A DNA stretch of 64,000 nucleotides from Gammaproteobacteria bacterium (GTDB lineage Bacteria > Pseudomonadota > Gammaproteobacteria > DSM-16500). Shown here in pieces: positions 9,923 through 18,635 of this stretch (the first letter of the stretch is position 1; each line of letters starts with the position of its first letter). The translations under genes and the position numbers were made by a program. The stretch lies in assembly GCA_021325575.1 (NCBI GenBank), contig JAJPGW010000007.1, positions 1-64,000 on the forward strand. The letters run 5' to 3'. The notes under the pieces are model-generated. The model ran no database searches. It saw only the letters and a list, made by a program, of their open reading frames with translations, and was not told the origin of the DNA.

Positions 9923-11317
9923 TCAATTATTTTCTTTCCATTTCTGAAACTCGCTTGGACGAATTTTGAAGCGAGCAATATTTCCATCATGTAAACTTAT
10001 CATTTCTGTTTCAATAATTTGAAACAATTGATTTGATTCATGCTCAGGCATTTTTAATTTTTCAATTAAGTTTTTAATCGTTGAAACAAGCTTATTTCCA
10101 GGCACATTTTCAAGAATGATTGTTCTAACGATATCTTGAATTTCATTTCTGTATTTTAGTTTGAATAAATTCGGTTCGCCCATCGATTGTTGCAAGGCAG
10201 AGTATCGTTCAGAAGATCTTTTATATGCCCAGACATATAGATCACGCAGCAGACTCACATCATTTTTTTCATAAATTCCAAGAAGTGACTGCGAATAATC
10301 TTTTTGATTCACATCGATAAAAGAAAGCGGTTTTAAATTACTTTTAATTAATGGAATATTAGCAGCAAGCCGTGAAGTACGTTTATTTACATCTTCAAAT
10401 GCTTGCAAATAGGATAAATGAACAAGTGAAAAAAAAGATTGTTCAAAAGGATCTTTGATGCGATTCAGTTTTTCGGTAAAAATATCAAAATATTCTTTTA
10501 GAAGATGAGGATTATCCAATGGATGATAAGTGGTTCCTGAAATTCCAACCGCAATTTTTCTCAGACGGCCTGAGGCGCTAGAGTCTCCCAAAAGATTTTC
10601 GGATAGAAGAGCATGAATACTGTAAAGTTCATGTGGAGTAATTTTAGATTCATTTGCTGACTCAATAATGTATTCGATGGCTTCTTTGTGATTGAGAATC
10701 ATTTGTGCTTCCGCTGCATCTTTACCTGAAGCATTTTCACCAAGCTCGATGAGTCTTTTGGTTTCTAACAGAGAATAGGTATTTCCTTCCAGACGACTTG
10801 AGTTAAAGGCAAGATCGATGAGTAATCGATTTAGAATATTCCGTGCATAAGTTCCCGCGGGTCGGACAACATTTTCAACCGTTCCTGCTTGGCGTAATTC
10901 CTCTAGTATGGAAGGTGTTAAATAGGAAGATTGATTGGGATTATAGCTTCTTAAAAAATCTTGGTTATATCCGACCGATTTTCTTGTACGAATTTGTTTT
11001 TCAACATATGAGAGTAATTCGAGAGATTCTTTGGAAAGTGGAATGTCTTTGAATGTCTCCTTAGTTTCCGAGGTTGGTCTAATTTTTTCAATCAAACTGT
11101 TTTTAAGGAAATAAACGCGAGCTCGAGCATTTCCCTTTGGCTGGATAGCATCATTTTTAATTAAACTTGTTAGTGCTCTTTGGATAGCGCGACGATCTGT
11201 TGAGTCGGTGACTTTGAGGCCCGCTTCTTCTGCTATTTCATGTAGGCTTATTTCTTTTCTTCGTTCAAGAAGATTCAAAATAAGCGTTTCCAGAGCTGCT
11301 TTCTTTTTTATAGACAT
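9923..11317 (-). CDS. Fic-domain protein with N-terminal winged-helix domain; Gln replaces the motif His
   Basis: A 464-aa protein. The ATG at 11317 is preceded by GGTGA; an upstream in-frame start at 11359 lies inside the operator palindromes and is rejected. Residues 1-85 resemble a winged helix (LETLILNLLERRKEISLHEIAEEAG). A Fic core follows with the class II inhibitory motif SSRLEGN. The Fic motif reads LQAFEDVNKRTSR, where active enzymes have HPFxxGNGR: Asn-Lys-Arg is kept but the catalytic His is Gln. AMPylation activity is therefore doubtful. The gene probably regulates itself through the palindrome cluster directly upstream. Confidence 0.85.
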   Translation of the reverse strand: MSIKKKAALETLILNLLERRKEISLHEIAEEAGLKVTDSTDRRAIQRALTSLIKNDAIQPKGNARARVYFLKNSLIEKIRPTSETKETFKDIPLSKESLELLSYVEKQIRTRKSVGYNQDFLRSYNPNQSSYLTPSILEELRQAGTVENVVRPAGTYARNILNRLLIDLAFNSSRLEGNTYSLLETKRLIELGENASGKDAAEAQMILNHKEAIEYIIESANESKITPHELYSIHALLSENLLGDSSASGRLRKIAVGISGTTYHPLDNPHLLKEYFDIFTEKLNRIKDPFEQSFFSLVHLSYLQAFEDVNKRTSRLAANIPLIKSNLKPLSFIDVNQKDYSQSLLGIYEKNDVSLLRDLYVWAYKRSSERYSALQQSMGEPNLFKLKYRNEIQDIVRTIILENVPGNKLVSTIKNLIEKLKMPEHESNQLFQIIETEMISLHDGNIARFKIRPSEFQKWKENN

Positions 11318-11336
11318 AATTTCACCAATTCTAATC

Positions 11337-11437
11337 AGTATTGTGACACAATTTGTCACAACACTACGATACGAGCCTATAATAACAAAAAAAATGTCAC
11401 AATACTAGAGTATTGTGACAAAAAGTGTCACAATACT
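11337..11437 (-). promoter_or_regulatory. Operator cluster: five copies of AGTATTGTGACA
   Basis: The 12-mer AGTATTGTGACA or its reverse complement occurs at 11337-11348, 11354-11365 (one mismatch), 11395-11406, 11409-11420 and 11426-11437. These form an inverted pair near the Fic-like gene and a second palindrome plus an extra site upstream. The segment between the groups contains a minus-strand -10-like TATTAT. The layout suggests a repressor, most simply the winged-helix domain of the adjacent gene, binding across the promoter. Confidence 0.8.
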
Positions 11438-11453
11438 GGCGATTTCGACCCCT

Positions 11454-11481
11454 TTGATATTGCCCCAAAAACGAGTAATAT
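11454..11481 (+). promoter_or_regulatory. Sigma-70 promoter for pfp
   Basis: TTGATA (11454-11459) and TAATAT (11476-11481) are separated by 16 bp. The start codon of the phosphofructokinase gene lies 33 bp downstream, behind a good AGGAG site. Confidence 0.65.
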
Positions 11482-11514
11482 TCTTCACATTTCCCGAACC
11501 TAGGAGCCTAAAAA

Positions 11515-12777
11515 ATGACCAAATATAACGCGTTATATGCTCAATCAGGAGGAGTCACCGCCGTTATTAATTCAACCGCTTGCGGCTTGATCGAAACCGC
11601 GCGAAAGCACACCGATAAAATCGGCAAAGTGTTCGCAGCGCGCAACGGCATTATTGGCGCGTTAACCGAAGATTTAATTGATACCACACTCGAATCCGAT
11701 GCGGATATTGCCGCATTACGTCATACGCCGGCGGGTGCATTTGGTTCTTGCCGTCACAAATTGGGTTCGATGGAAAAACACCGTGCGCAATACGAGCGTT
11801 TAATGGAAGTTTTTTCCGCGCACAATATTCGATATTTTTTTTATAACGGCGGCGGTGATTCGCAAGATACCGCTTACAAAGTGTCTAAACTCGGTGAAAC
11901 CATGGGTTATCCCATCACCTGTATTGGTATTCCAAAAACCATAGATAACGATTTGCCATTCACAGACAACTCACCCGGTTTTGGTTCGGTTGCAAAATAC
12001 GTTGCAGTTTCCATTCGCGAAGCAGGATTAGATGTGGCATCCATGTGTTTAACTTCCACCAAAGTTTTTATCATGGAAGTGATGGGCCGTCATGCCGGAT
12101 GGATTGCTGCCGCTTCAGGACTTGCAGCGGAAAGAGAAGGTGATGCGCCGCACATTATTTTATTTCCCGAAATTGCTTTTGATCCCGAAGCTTTTTTGAA
12201 AAAAGTCCAGGAATCCGTGAAAAAATTCGGGCATTGCGCGATTGTGGTATCTGAAGGTGTTCGCAATCAAGACGGTAGTTTTATTTCAGAGTCCGGATTG
12301 GTTGATGCGTTTGGGCATAAGCAGTTAGGTGGCGTCGCACCCGTTATCGCTAAACTTATTAAAAATAATTTAGGTTACAAATATCATTGGGCGCTTGCGG
12401 ATTATTTGCAGCGTTCTGCAAGACACATTGCATCCAAAACCGATGTTGAACAAGCGTACGCCTTGGGAAAAGCAGCTGTTGAATTAGCTTTAGCTGGAAA
12501 AACCGCTGTGATGCCGATCATTGTGCGCGAACCGGGTGAAACTTATCGCTGGTCGATTGGTGAAGCGCAATTAGAAAAAGTAGCGAATGTCGAAGTTTCG
12601 ATGCCGCGGCATTATATTACCAAAGATGGGTTTGGAATTACGGATGCTTGCAGAAAATATTTATCGCCATTGATTGGTGGAGAAGATTATCCGCCATATC
12701 GGAATGGGTTGCCGTGTTATGTTACGTTGAAAAATGTTGCGGTGGCGAAGAAGTTAGAAAAATCATTCGAAGTTTGA
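11515..12777 (+). CDS. pfp: 6-phosphofructokinase, pyrophosphate-dependent type
   Basis: A 420-aa group of the phosphofructokinase superfamily. The nucleotide/PPi loop reads NGGGDSQDTA and the catalytic loop IPKTIDNDL. The Lys in PKTIDND, where ATP enzymes have PGTIDND, is the usual mark of PPi-dependent enzymes. The motifs MEVMGRHAGW and the C-terminal substrate-binding part are intact. It interconverts fructose 6-phosphate and fructose 1,6-bisphosphate using PPi, reversibly. ATP use cannot be fully excluded from sequence alone. Transcribed from its own promoter, divergent from the Fic-like operon. Confidence 0.88.
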   Translation: MTKYNALYAQSGGVTAVINSTACGLIETARKHTDKIGKVFAARNGIIGALTEDLIDTTLESDADIAALRHTPAGAFGSCRHKLGSMEKHRAQYERLMEVFSAHNIRYFFYNGGGDSQDTAYKVSKLGETMGYPITCIGIPKTIDNDLPFTDNSPGFGSVAKYVAVSIREAGLDVASMCLTSTKVFIMEVMGRHAGWIAAASGLAAEREGDAPHIILFPEIAFDPEAFLKKVQESVKKFGHCAIVVSEGVRNQDGSFISESGLVDAFGHKQLGGVAPVIAKLIKNNLGYKYHWALADYLQRSARHIASKTDVEQAYALGKAAVELALAGKTAVMPIIVREPGETYRWSIGEAQLEKVANVEVSMPRHYITKDGFGITDACRKYLSPLIGGEDYPPYRNGLPCYVTLKNVAVAKKLEKSFEV

Positions 12778-12803
12778 TAATAACCCCATCACTGCAATTT
12801 CCC

Positions 12804-12844
12804 CGTCATTGCGAGGAACGCGTTAGCGTTCCGAAGCAATCTTA
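12804..12844. repeat. GTCATTGCGAG palindromic repeat, copy 4 (half-unit)
   Basis: A single half-unit lies 26 bp after the pfp stop with inner stem GGAACGC/GCGTTCC and loop GTTA. This is the longest inner stem in the window. Confidence 0.85.
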
Positions 12845-13090
12845 ACCTTATGATTATATTCAAAATTTATTTATCTCCAGCATAAATTCGAAACTAACGG
12901 ATTTGATTGCGCCCAATCCTATTCTGTATTAAAATCAACCAATTTATTCCATTAGAAAATAAAACAAAACAGTTGGAAAAATTTAGCATTTATGATAGGT
13001 TCAAAAATTCGTGCTAAATCATGGAAATGATTAAAAAATACCGGTTAATAACTAATTCTAAGTTCAGTAAAAGATATTGAGGGGTTTCTT
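12845..13090 (+). other. AT-rich intergenic region upstream of the 798-aa gene
   Basis: No gene is seen. A possible promoter is TTGGAA (12973-12978), 17 bp, then TAGGTT. A strong GAGGGG ribosome-binding site lies 8 bp before the ATG at 13091. No tandem TTAA box of the kind found before other unknown genes is present. Confidence 0.4.
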
Positions 13091-15487
13091 ATGCATGCAA
13101 GCCAAGATTTACCAGTTACCGAGGCGGGAGTAGGACAACATCAACAAGACGCGGCTTTACCGCAACATACAGAAACAGCCGTAGCCGCAGAACAGCCAGC
13201 GGATTCCTCGCTAAGAGCATTAAATTGGGGGCCTGAATTTTCAGATTCAGGCAGGACTGGTCAACCTGCTCTGGGATTTAATTGGCAAATTCCAGGATCT
13301 ACATCACAACCCAAAACTCAATCCGGCGCCCAATCACCCAAAGGATTAACTTGGGCACCCTCCATTCAGCCAGTCAAAGAACAAGACAAGCAATTAGACG
13401 GAAGCGAGCAACGCGAAACAAAGCATTTAGGTTCATACCAACAAGACTTAAATCACGAGGCGTCTGATTCTAAAACAACTACAAGTTCTGAGCCAAAAGA
13501 GCCAACAGACCCAGAATTTGTGGCTTGGGCAAAAGATGTAAGAAAAGAATTTAAAAATGATCCGGAAGTATTAAATCAGCTCCTAAAACTATATAACATT
13601 TCTTTTGTTGAATTTGTTAATATCCTAATGAGTCACAAACCATTTTATTATACGGCCAAAGCGGAGGCCTTTGCCGCTCTTGCCCCTGAAGGTGGTTATC
13701 TTCCATATACGATTATTACCGGTGCGCCTGGCGTACAAAGAATGGGAACTACGCTAGATCCTAATATAAAAATCTCTGATCCCGCAGCATTTTGGACAAA
13801 TGTGCCATTAAGTGGAGTGGATTTCGTTTATAATGTTCATACGTTTGCCCCAACAAGAGCTGCTATTTTACAAACTCTTTCATGGCACTTTTGGACTCCA
13901 AAAAAGGATATAAAACAATATTGGCAAGATCTCAAAGCGGATCCTAAGAAAAAATTAGGTGATACCGCCAAAATGATGGCCTCTTTTGTAGCAAATCAAG
14001 CCATTCTTCTTACTCATAATACGACGGGCTCATTGTTAAATCTTGTAGGGGTACTTGATTATTTTGGTGATGATCCTGCGGGTGTGATCGCAGGAATTGC
14101 AATCGGTACTTATTTAGGTGTTAGAAATTATACCTTGTTTTCTAATCCTGATTATTATGAAGGCTTGGAGTTTTGTTGTAATTCAGATTTACCTTATATT
14201 CTAGGCGAATGTTTCAGAAATAATAAAATGTTGCCATTAGAAGCGATCACTGAGGGTGGGGCCAGTGTTGGGCTCCGTACTGCCAGTTTTTGGGGTGGTA
14301 TAAAGCTAATTTGTAATGCATTAAGTGCTGTTTTGAGCAAGATATACGGGGTTACAATTACTGTTGCAATGAGTGCTGAGTTGACTACATTCACGCTGAG
14401 CATGATTGCATTACATGCCTTTTACACCCGGTATCCAACTACTTACAATAGATTGATGGGCGATTTAATTGCAATTCGAAAGCAACTATTAAAAGAAGTT
14501 GGCCCAGAAATTGAAAAAATTGTTGCACAAACGATGAGACATATTCCTCTTGATAAATACACTCCAGAAAAACGAGAAGAAATTCGAAAACGTGCTGAAG
14601 AGAAGGCAAAAGAACAGTTTTTCCAACATGTCGAAAATGAAAGAAAAAAATATGCAGAGATCGTAGAAATAGAGCAAGGACCTTGTTTTAGATGGAAGCA
14701 AAGTACAAAATATCTAGTAGCACCATCCATGATGGGCGGTATTGCTGCTTTCTTATCATATAAACAAATAGTTCCACTTATTGCAGCGTGCGCTCCCCCT
14801 TGGGTTAGCGTCCCTTGTGCTGTACTCGTTCCGTTGGGATCGGCTTTATTATTAGCTGGTCCTTCAATCAAAGCACAATTAAATGTTGCTGAACATAAGG
14901 AAGTTAATAAATTATTAGAAAGAGAAGCAAAAGAAAGAGAAATGAAAGATCAAGTAACCGTGCGAGTCGAGATGCCGGAAACCAAGGAAAAACCTAAAGA
15001 AAAATCCTCCTGCGATTGTTTTTCAGCATGCAGTTGTGGCATAACTGCTGCAAGCATGACTTTAAGAGGTTTTGGTACAGAGGGTGCATTAGAACAAACG
15101 CCATGTTTTGATATTCCTGGATGTGAAGAAACTTGTATGGTTTTAATAGTTAAACAAGCTATTAATGGCTTTTTTTGGACTTGGCCGAAAATTGATAAAA
15201 CATTTCGAAATCGATGGGGATGGTGTTGCAGCGAACCTGAGAAAGATATTGAAACTGGAAATGCTGACACTGAAGCCAAAGCAACTGAAGAGACTGGTTC
15301 TTCCTGGAAATGCTGGAAAAGAAACAATAAAACAGAACCGAAAGCTTCGCAAAATGGTAGCGCCTGGTTTTGCTGGAACAGAAATAAAAAATCAGATCGA
15401 GGCGATTACGCTGAAATTCCTGATCCAGAATCGCAAGCTTCCTCTATGAGCAACTGCTGGAATATTAGAAAGAAAGTAGGTTGCTAA
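13091..15487 (+). CDS. Large unknown membrane protein with Trp and Cys repeat motifs
   Basis: A 798-aa protein with no recognised domain. The N-terminal 145 residues are Gln/Pro/Ser-rich and contain three LNWGP-like motifs (ALNWGPEF, GFNWQIPG, GLTWAPSI). The centre (about 300-460) and a later block (about 540-600) hold several hydrophobic, probably membrane-spanning segments, separated by a charged helical stretch (EKREEIRKRAEEKAKEQ). The C-terminus has a Cys cluster (SSCDCFSACSCG) and three repeats of the type SxWxCWxRNxK ending at residue 798. Both termini look exposed and repetitive. This resembles membrane-inserted secreted effectors in layout, but no specific function can be assigned. 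Confidence 0.75.
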   Translation: MHASQDLPVTEAGVGQHQQDAALPQHTETAVAAEQPADSSLRALNWGPEFSDSGRTGQPALGFNWQIPGSTSQPKTQSGAQSPKGLTWAPSIQPVKEQDKQLDGSEQRETKHLGSYQQDLNHEASDSKTTTSSEPKEPTDPEFVAWAKDVRKEFKNDPEVLNQLLKLYNISFVEFVNILMSHKPFYYTAKAEAFAALAPEGGYLPYTIITGAPGVQRMGTTLDPNIKISDPAAFWTNVPLSGVDFVYNVHTFAPTRAAILQTLSWHFWTPKKDIKQYWQDLKADPKKKLGDTAKMMASFVANQAILLTHNTTGSLLNLVGVLDYFGDDPAGVIAGIAIGTYLGVRNYTLFSNPDYYEGLEFCCNSDLPYILGECFRNNKMLPLEAITEGGASVGLRTASFWGGIKLICNALSAVLSKIYGVTITVAMSAELTTFTLSMIALHAFYTRYPTTYNRLMGDLIAIRKQLLKEVGPEIEKIVAQTMRHIPLDKYTPEKREEIRKRAEEKAKEQFFQHVENERKKYAEIVEIEQGPCFRWKQSTKYLVAPSMMGGIAAFLSYKQIVPLIAACAPPWVSVPCAVLVPLGSALLLAGPSIKAQLNVAEHKEVNKLLEREAKEREMKDQVTVRVEMPETKEKPKEKSSCDCFSACSCGITAASMTLRGFGTEGALEQTPCFDIPGCEETCMVLIVKQAINGFFWTWPKIDKTFRNRWGWCCSEPEKDIETGNADTEAKATEETGSSWKCWKRNNKTEPKASQNGSAWFCWNRNKKSDRGDYAEIPDPESQASSMSNCWNIRKKVGC

Positions 15488-15490
15488 AAA

Positions 15491-15524
15491 AATTTCCCCG
15501 CACATCCTGTGCGGGGAATTTTCT
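15491..15524. terminator. Bidirectional terminator
   Basis: TTCCCCGCACA and TGTGCGGGGAA form an 11-bp perfect stem with a three-base loop, flanked by A-rich and T-rich sequence on both sides. It separates the convergent 798-aa gene and the usp gene. Confidence 0.85.
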
Positions 15525-15539
15525 TGATCCTCACGCAAA

Positions 15540-15977
15540 TCAAAAACTCGACGCCAACAAATTATTCATATTCGTCACTTTCGCCGTCGACGGCAATTCC
15601 TTTGCCGCGAGCGATTTATGCAAATCCTGAATATTGGTGCTGCTCGCCAAAATAAAATGGGTCTTTAATTTATTCGCCAAGCGGAAAACTTCCGTTTTCA
15701 CGCGGCCGCTAATCAGCCATTGGTCTTTTTTGGCAACACCCAGTTTGTCGCCGGCGGTGTTCAGTGATTGTTTGGCTTCCGTATAATATTGCTCCGCTAA
15801 TTGCGCCATCGAAGGAATATTAAAATAACAGGTCGGCAAGTTAGGAATAACATGCACGAGGCTCAATCGGATGCGTAAACCTTTTTTGGCGGCATCTAAA
15901 AAAGCTTCCTTCACTTGTAAAATTTCATCTTCTGTCGCAGAATTTGTGACTAACAAAACATTTTTGGCATCATCCAT
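15540..15977 (-). CDS. Universal stress protein family (UspA-like)
   Basis: A 145-aa single Usp-like alpha/beta domain. It begins with a beta strand (KNVLLVTNSA), has a conserved LVHVIP strand near residue 42, and a middle helix followed by a WLISGRVKTEVFRLANKLKTHFILAS segment typical of Usp folds. The glycine-rich ATP-binding loop (G-2x-G-9x-G) of ATP-binding members is not evident, so it may not bind ATP. It lies downstream of the FixJ-like regulator on the same strand, but a terminator and a 300-bp gap indicate its own promoter. Confidence 0.75.
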   Translation of the reverse strand: MDDAKNVLLVTNSATEDEILQVKEAFLDAAKKGLRIRLSLVHVIPNLPTCYFNIPSMAQLAEQYYTEAKQSLNTAGDKLGVAKKDQWLISGRVKTEVFRLANKLKTHFILASSTNIQDLHKSLAAKELPSTAKVTNMNNLLASSF

Positions 15978-16242
15978 GGCCGCTAACTCCCTAAATTCCT
16001 TAATTTATCCTGGGTTTCCTACTCTCCGACTTGTCCTTGTCCTCACTTTTCAGCGGGCGGATGCTCATCATCTCACTAATGATTACTGAATGAAATTAGC
16101 AATTTCCTAGCCTTGAATGGCATGTTACCCGTAAAAAAATTAGGGTTAGTACTAACAAAAAAAGAGCATTTTGAGTATTTAATGAGTATTTATTCATTAT
16201 TAAATTAATAATCGAGCATTTTTGAGTGTATTAGATGTGAAA
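15978..16242 (-). promoter_or_regulatory. Upstream region of usp with palindrome and direct repeats
   Basis: No gene is seen. A perfect palindrome GTTAGTACTAAC lies at 16145-16156. Near-identical direct repeats GAGCATTTTGAGT (16164-16176) and GAGCATTTTTGAGT (16214-16227) start exactly 50 bp apart. These could be regulator sites for usp, perhaps for the adjacent FixJ-like protein, but this is a guess from position. Confidence 0.4.
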
Positions 16243-16284
16243 AAAAGGAAATAACTGAAGTTGGAATGTTCGACTTCAGTTATT
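16243..16284 (-). terminator. Terminator of the response regulator gene
   Basis: AATAACTGAAGT (16250-16261) and ACTTCAGTTATT (16273-16284) pair perfectly over 12 bp. On the minus strand the stem is followed by TTCCTTTTTTTC. The 5' arm overlaps the stop codon of the response regulator gene. Confidence 0.8.
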
Positions 16285-16912
16285 CTTCGGACGGCAATTC
16301 GTGCGCTGCAACACCATTTGTCAAAACCAGTTTCACTAATTCTGGCACTGATTTCACGCCCATTTTTTTCATGACGCTTGCACGGTGAGCTTCAACCGTT
16401 TTTAGTGAAATTTTTAATTCAGCGGAAATCACTTTATTTTGTTTGCCCGCAACAATACCTTGCAAGACTTGCACTTCGCGTGGGGAGAGTGCGGCAAATT
16501 TCGCTTCTGCTTGCGCGTTTTCCTGTTGTTTTTCACGGTTTTGTTTGTCGATGCGTAACGCTTTGTTGATGCTTTCCAGTAACACTTGATCGTTAAACGG
16601 TTTCGTTAAAAAATCCACGGCGCCGGCTTTCATGACACGCACAGCCAATGGCACATCACCATGACCACTGATAAAAATAATCGGTAAAATCGTGCTCGCT
16701 TGCGCGTTTAATTTTGCCTGCAATTCAGGACCACTCATGCCGGGCATGCGGACATCCAATAATAAACAACCATGTTGCGCAGGATCATAAGTATCTAAAA
16801 ATTCATGCGCACGCGTGTAGGTTTTTACTTTTAATCCGACTGATTCGATGATCCAGGATAATGATTCCACCATGGCTTGATCATCATCAACAACATAAAC
16901 AATTGGGTCCAT
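16280..16912 (-). CDS. FixJ-family response regulator (REC plus LuxR-type HTH)
   Basis: A 210-aa two-domain regulator. The receiver domain has the acidic pocket VDDDQ (residues 8-12), the phospho-acceptor Asp in LLLDVRMPG and the conserved Lys in FLTKPF. After a Gln-rich linker the C-terminal LuxR/FixJ helix-turn-helix begins at LSPREVQVLQGIVAG and includes ISLKTVEAHRASVMKKM. It follows the sensor kinase gene by 10 bp, so the two form one operon and presumably one phosphorelay. Target genes cannot be identified directly. Confidence 0.93.
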   Translation of the reverse strand: MDPIVYVVDDDQAMVESLSWIIESVGLKVKTYTRAHEFLDTYDPAQHGCLLLDVRMPGMSGPELQAKLNAQASTILPIIFISGHGDVPLAVRVMKAGAVDFLTKPFNDQVLLESINKALRIDKQNREKQQENAQAEAKFAALSPREVQVLQGIVAGKQNKVISAELKISLKTVEAHRASVMKKMGVKSVPELVKLVLTNGVAAHELPSEE

Positions 16913-16922
16913 ACACTTTTCC

Positions 16923-18497
16923 TTAATTAGTAGGTAATGTGAATCGTATCCAACTATCTCCGCTGGAATTCGGGTTAATCTTAAATTCTCCGCCGTGTGC
17001 TTCTATGATCGAGCGACAAATCGCAAGACCCATGCCGCGGCCGTGCGCTTTGGTGGTAAAAAACGGTTTGAACACTTTGCTGACGATATCTTTCGAAAAA
17101 CCAGGACCTGTATCACTCACCGTAATTTCAATTGCGTTAGCATTCGCTGACTTCGTCTGAATATGAATTTTGCGCTCGCCCGGATGAATTTCTTTCATAG
17201 ACTCAATCGCGTTTTGAATTAAATTTAAAATCACTTGTTGAAATTGAATTTTATCGGCTGATATCAGAGGAATATCTTTTGATAATTCAAAATCAATTTT
17301 CGTTTTCGAGGCATTTAAATCATTGCGAATCAATGTCACGGTTTCGCGAATGACACTATTGATTTTGCAAGGCGTTCGAAATAATTGTCCTTTGCAAAAA
17401 AAGTTTTTTAATCGATGAATCACTTCGCCTGCGCGTTCTGCTTGAGAAACGGCTTTATTCATGATTTCAATTAATTGTGCGGGATCATGATTGTCTTTTT
17501 GCAGATAGCGCACGCAGCCTTGCGTGTAATTCACAATCGCTGCAAGCGGTTGACTGATTTCATGCGCCATGCCGGAAGCCATTTCTTCCATGGTGCTTAA
17601 TCGGAAAACATGCGCGAGTTGCTGACCGCGTAAACGTGCTTTTTTATCTAGCACTTGATCGGTCACATCGCGCGAGGCTGACTGGATTTCGCGAATATCG
17701 CGAGTATCTTCGTCATAAATGACACGCACTGTGCTTTCAAACCAGCGATAATCGCCTTCTTTTCGGCGAATGCGATAAGTAATCGTGTGATGATTGGCCG
17801 GAGATTTTCGGCGATTAAAGGTTTTTTTCAATTTATTCACATCATCGTAATGCAGCATTTTGTAGACATTTCGTCCGATCAATTCTTCGGGCGTGTAACC
17901 CAGCAAGCCTTTCGAAGAAGGTGAGGCATAAAGATAACTGCCATCCGGCGCATGACGTGAAATAATATCGGTCGCATTTTCAGCGAGCAGGTGAAAACGT
18001 AATTCGGATTCTCGTAAATTTTTTTCCAGTTCTTCGCGTGCAGTCATGTTTTTAATTAACATGGAATTGCAGTAATAATACATTTCTAGACGGTCTTTTA
18101 ATTCAGCAGCCAATTCTTTGGCGGTTTCCTGTAATTCGCTATGCAAATTTTTATAAGTGGTAATATTGGTGTGCGTCATCAACGCCGCGACTTTTTGCTG
18201 ACCGTTATGGACCAGACTCACACTGGTTTTGCAAAAACCCTGTATCCCATTTTTTCGGACAAACGGTGTTTCTTCAAACCATTTTTTTTGATGCAGCAAG
18301 GTTTCTTGGATAATTTTCTGAAAAGGATAATTTTGTTGAAAAATAAGATTGATCGATCGGCCCAAGACTTCTTTTTTGGGGTAACCAAATAAAGTGGTAG
18401 CGCCCTGGTTCCAATCAATGATACGGCCTGCTTTGTCCAATAACACGGCGCTTTCCTGAATTGCTTCGAACAGCGCGTGCGAATATTCAGTCTGCAT
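16923..18497 (-). CDS. PAS-domain sensor histidine kinase (FixL-like)
   Basis: A 524-aa cytoplasmic-looking kinase without membrane segments. Two PAS domains (about 5-125 and 170-290; the second with YRWFESTVRVI) precede the H box MASGMAHEISQPLAAI, the N box QVILNLIQNAIE, and the G boxes DTGPGF and GRGMGLAI. The ATG at 18497 is chosen over an in-frame TTG at 18515 because the family-like N-terminus starts here. The ligand is unknown: the PAS domains could hold heme or flavin as in FixL relatives, but no defining residue could be confirmed. Pairs with the downstream FixJ-type regulator. Confidence 0.9.
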   Translation of the reverse strand: MQTEYSHALFEAIQESAVLLDKAGRIIDWNQGATTLFGYPKKEVLGRSINLIFQQNYPFQKIIQETLLHQKKWFEETPFVRKNGIQGFCKTSVSLVHNGQQKVAALMTHTNITTYKNLHSELQETAKELAAELKDRLEMYYYCNSMLIKNMTAREELEKNLRESELRFHLLAENATDIISRHAPDGSYLYASPSSKGLLGYTPEELIGRNVYKMLHYDDVNKLKKTFNRRKSPANHHTITYRIRRKEGDYRWFESTVRVIYDEDTRDIREIQSASRDVTDQVLDKKARLRGQQLAHVFRLSTMEEMASGMAHEISQPLAAIVNYTQGCVRYLQKDNHDPAQLIEIMNKAVSQAERAGEVIHRLKNFFCKGQLFRTPCKINSVIRETVTLIRNDLNASKTKIDFELSKDIPLISADKIQFQQVILNLIQNAIESMKEIHPGERKIHIQTKSANANAIEITVSDTGPGFSKDIVSKVFKPFFTTKAHGRGMGLAICRSIIEAHGGEFKINPNSSGDSWIRFTLPTN

Positions 18498-18635
18498 GTT
18501 TCCAATCCTTGGCAACCCTATAATAGTATCACATTGATTAAAAATGACTAATACCTATTTTTTGAAATGGAATTTGCGGTCTTAATGCCTTTTTCGATAC
18601 AATGAAAGTTCTTGGGTCCATGGGAGCAACTGACA

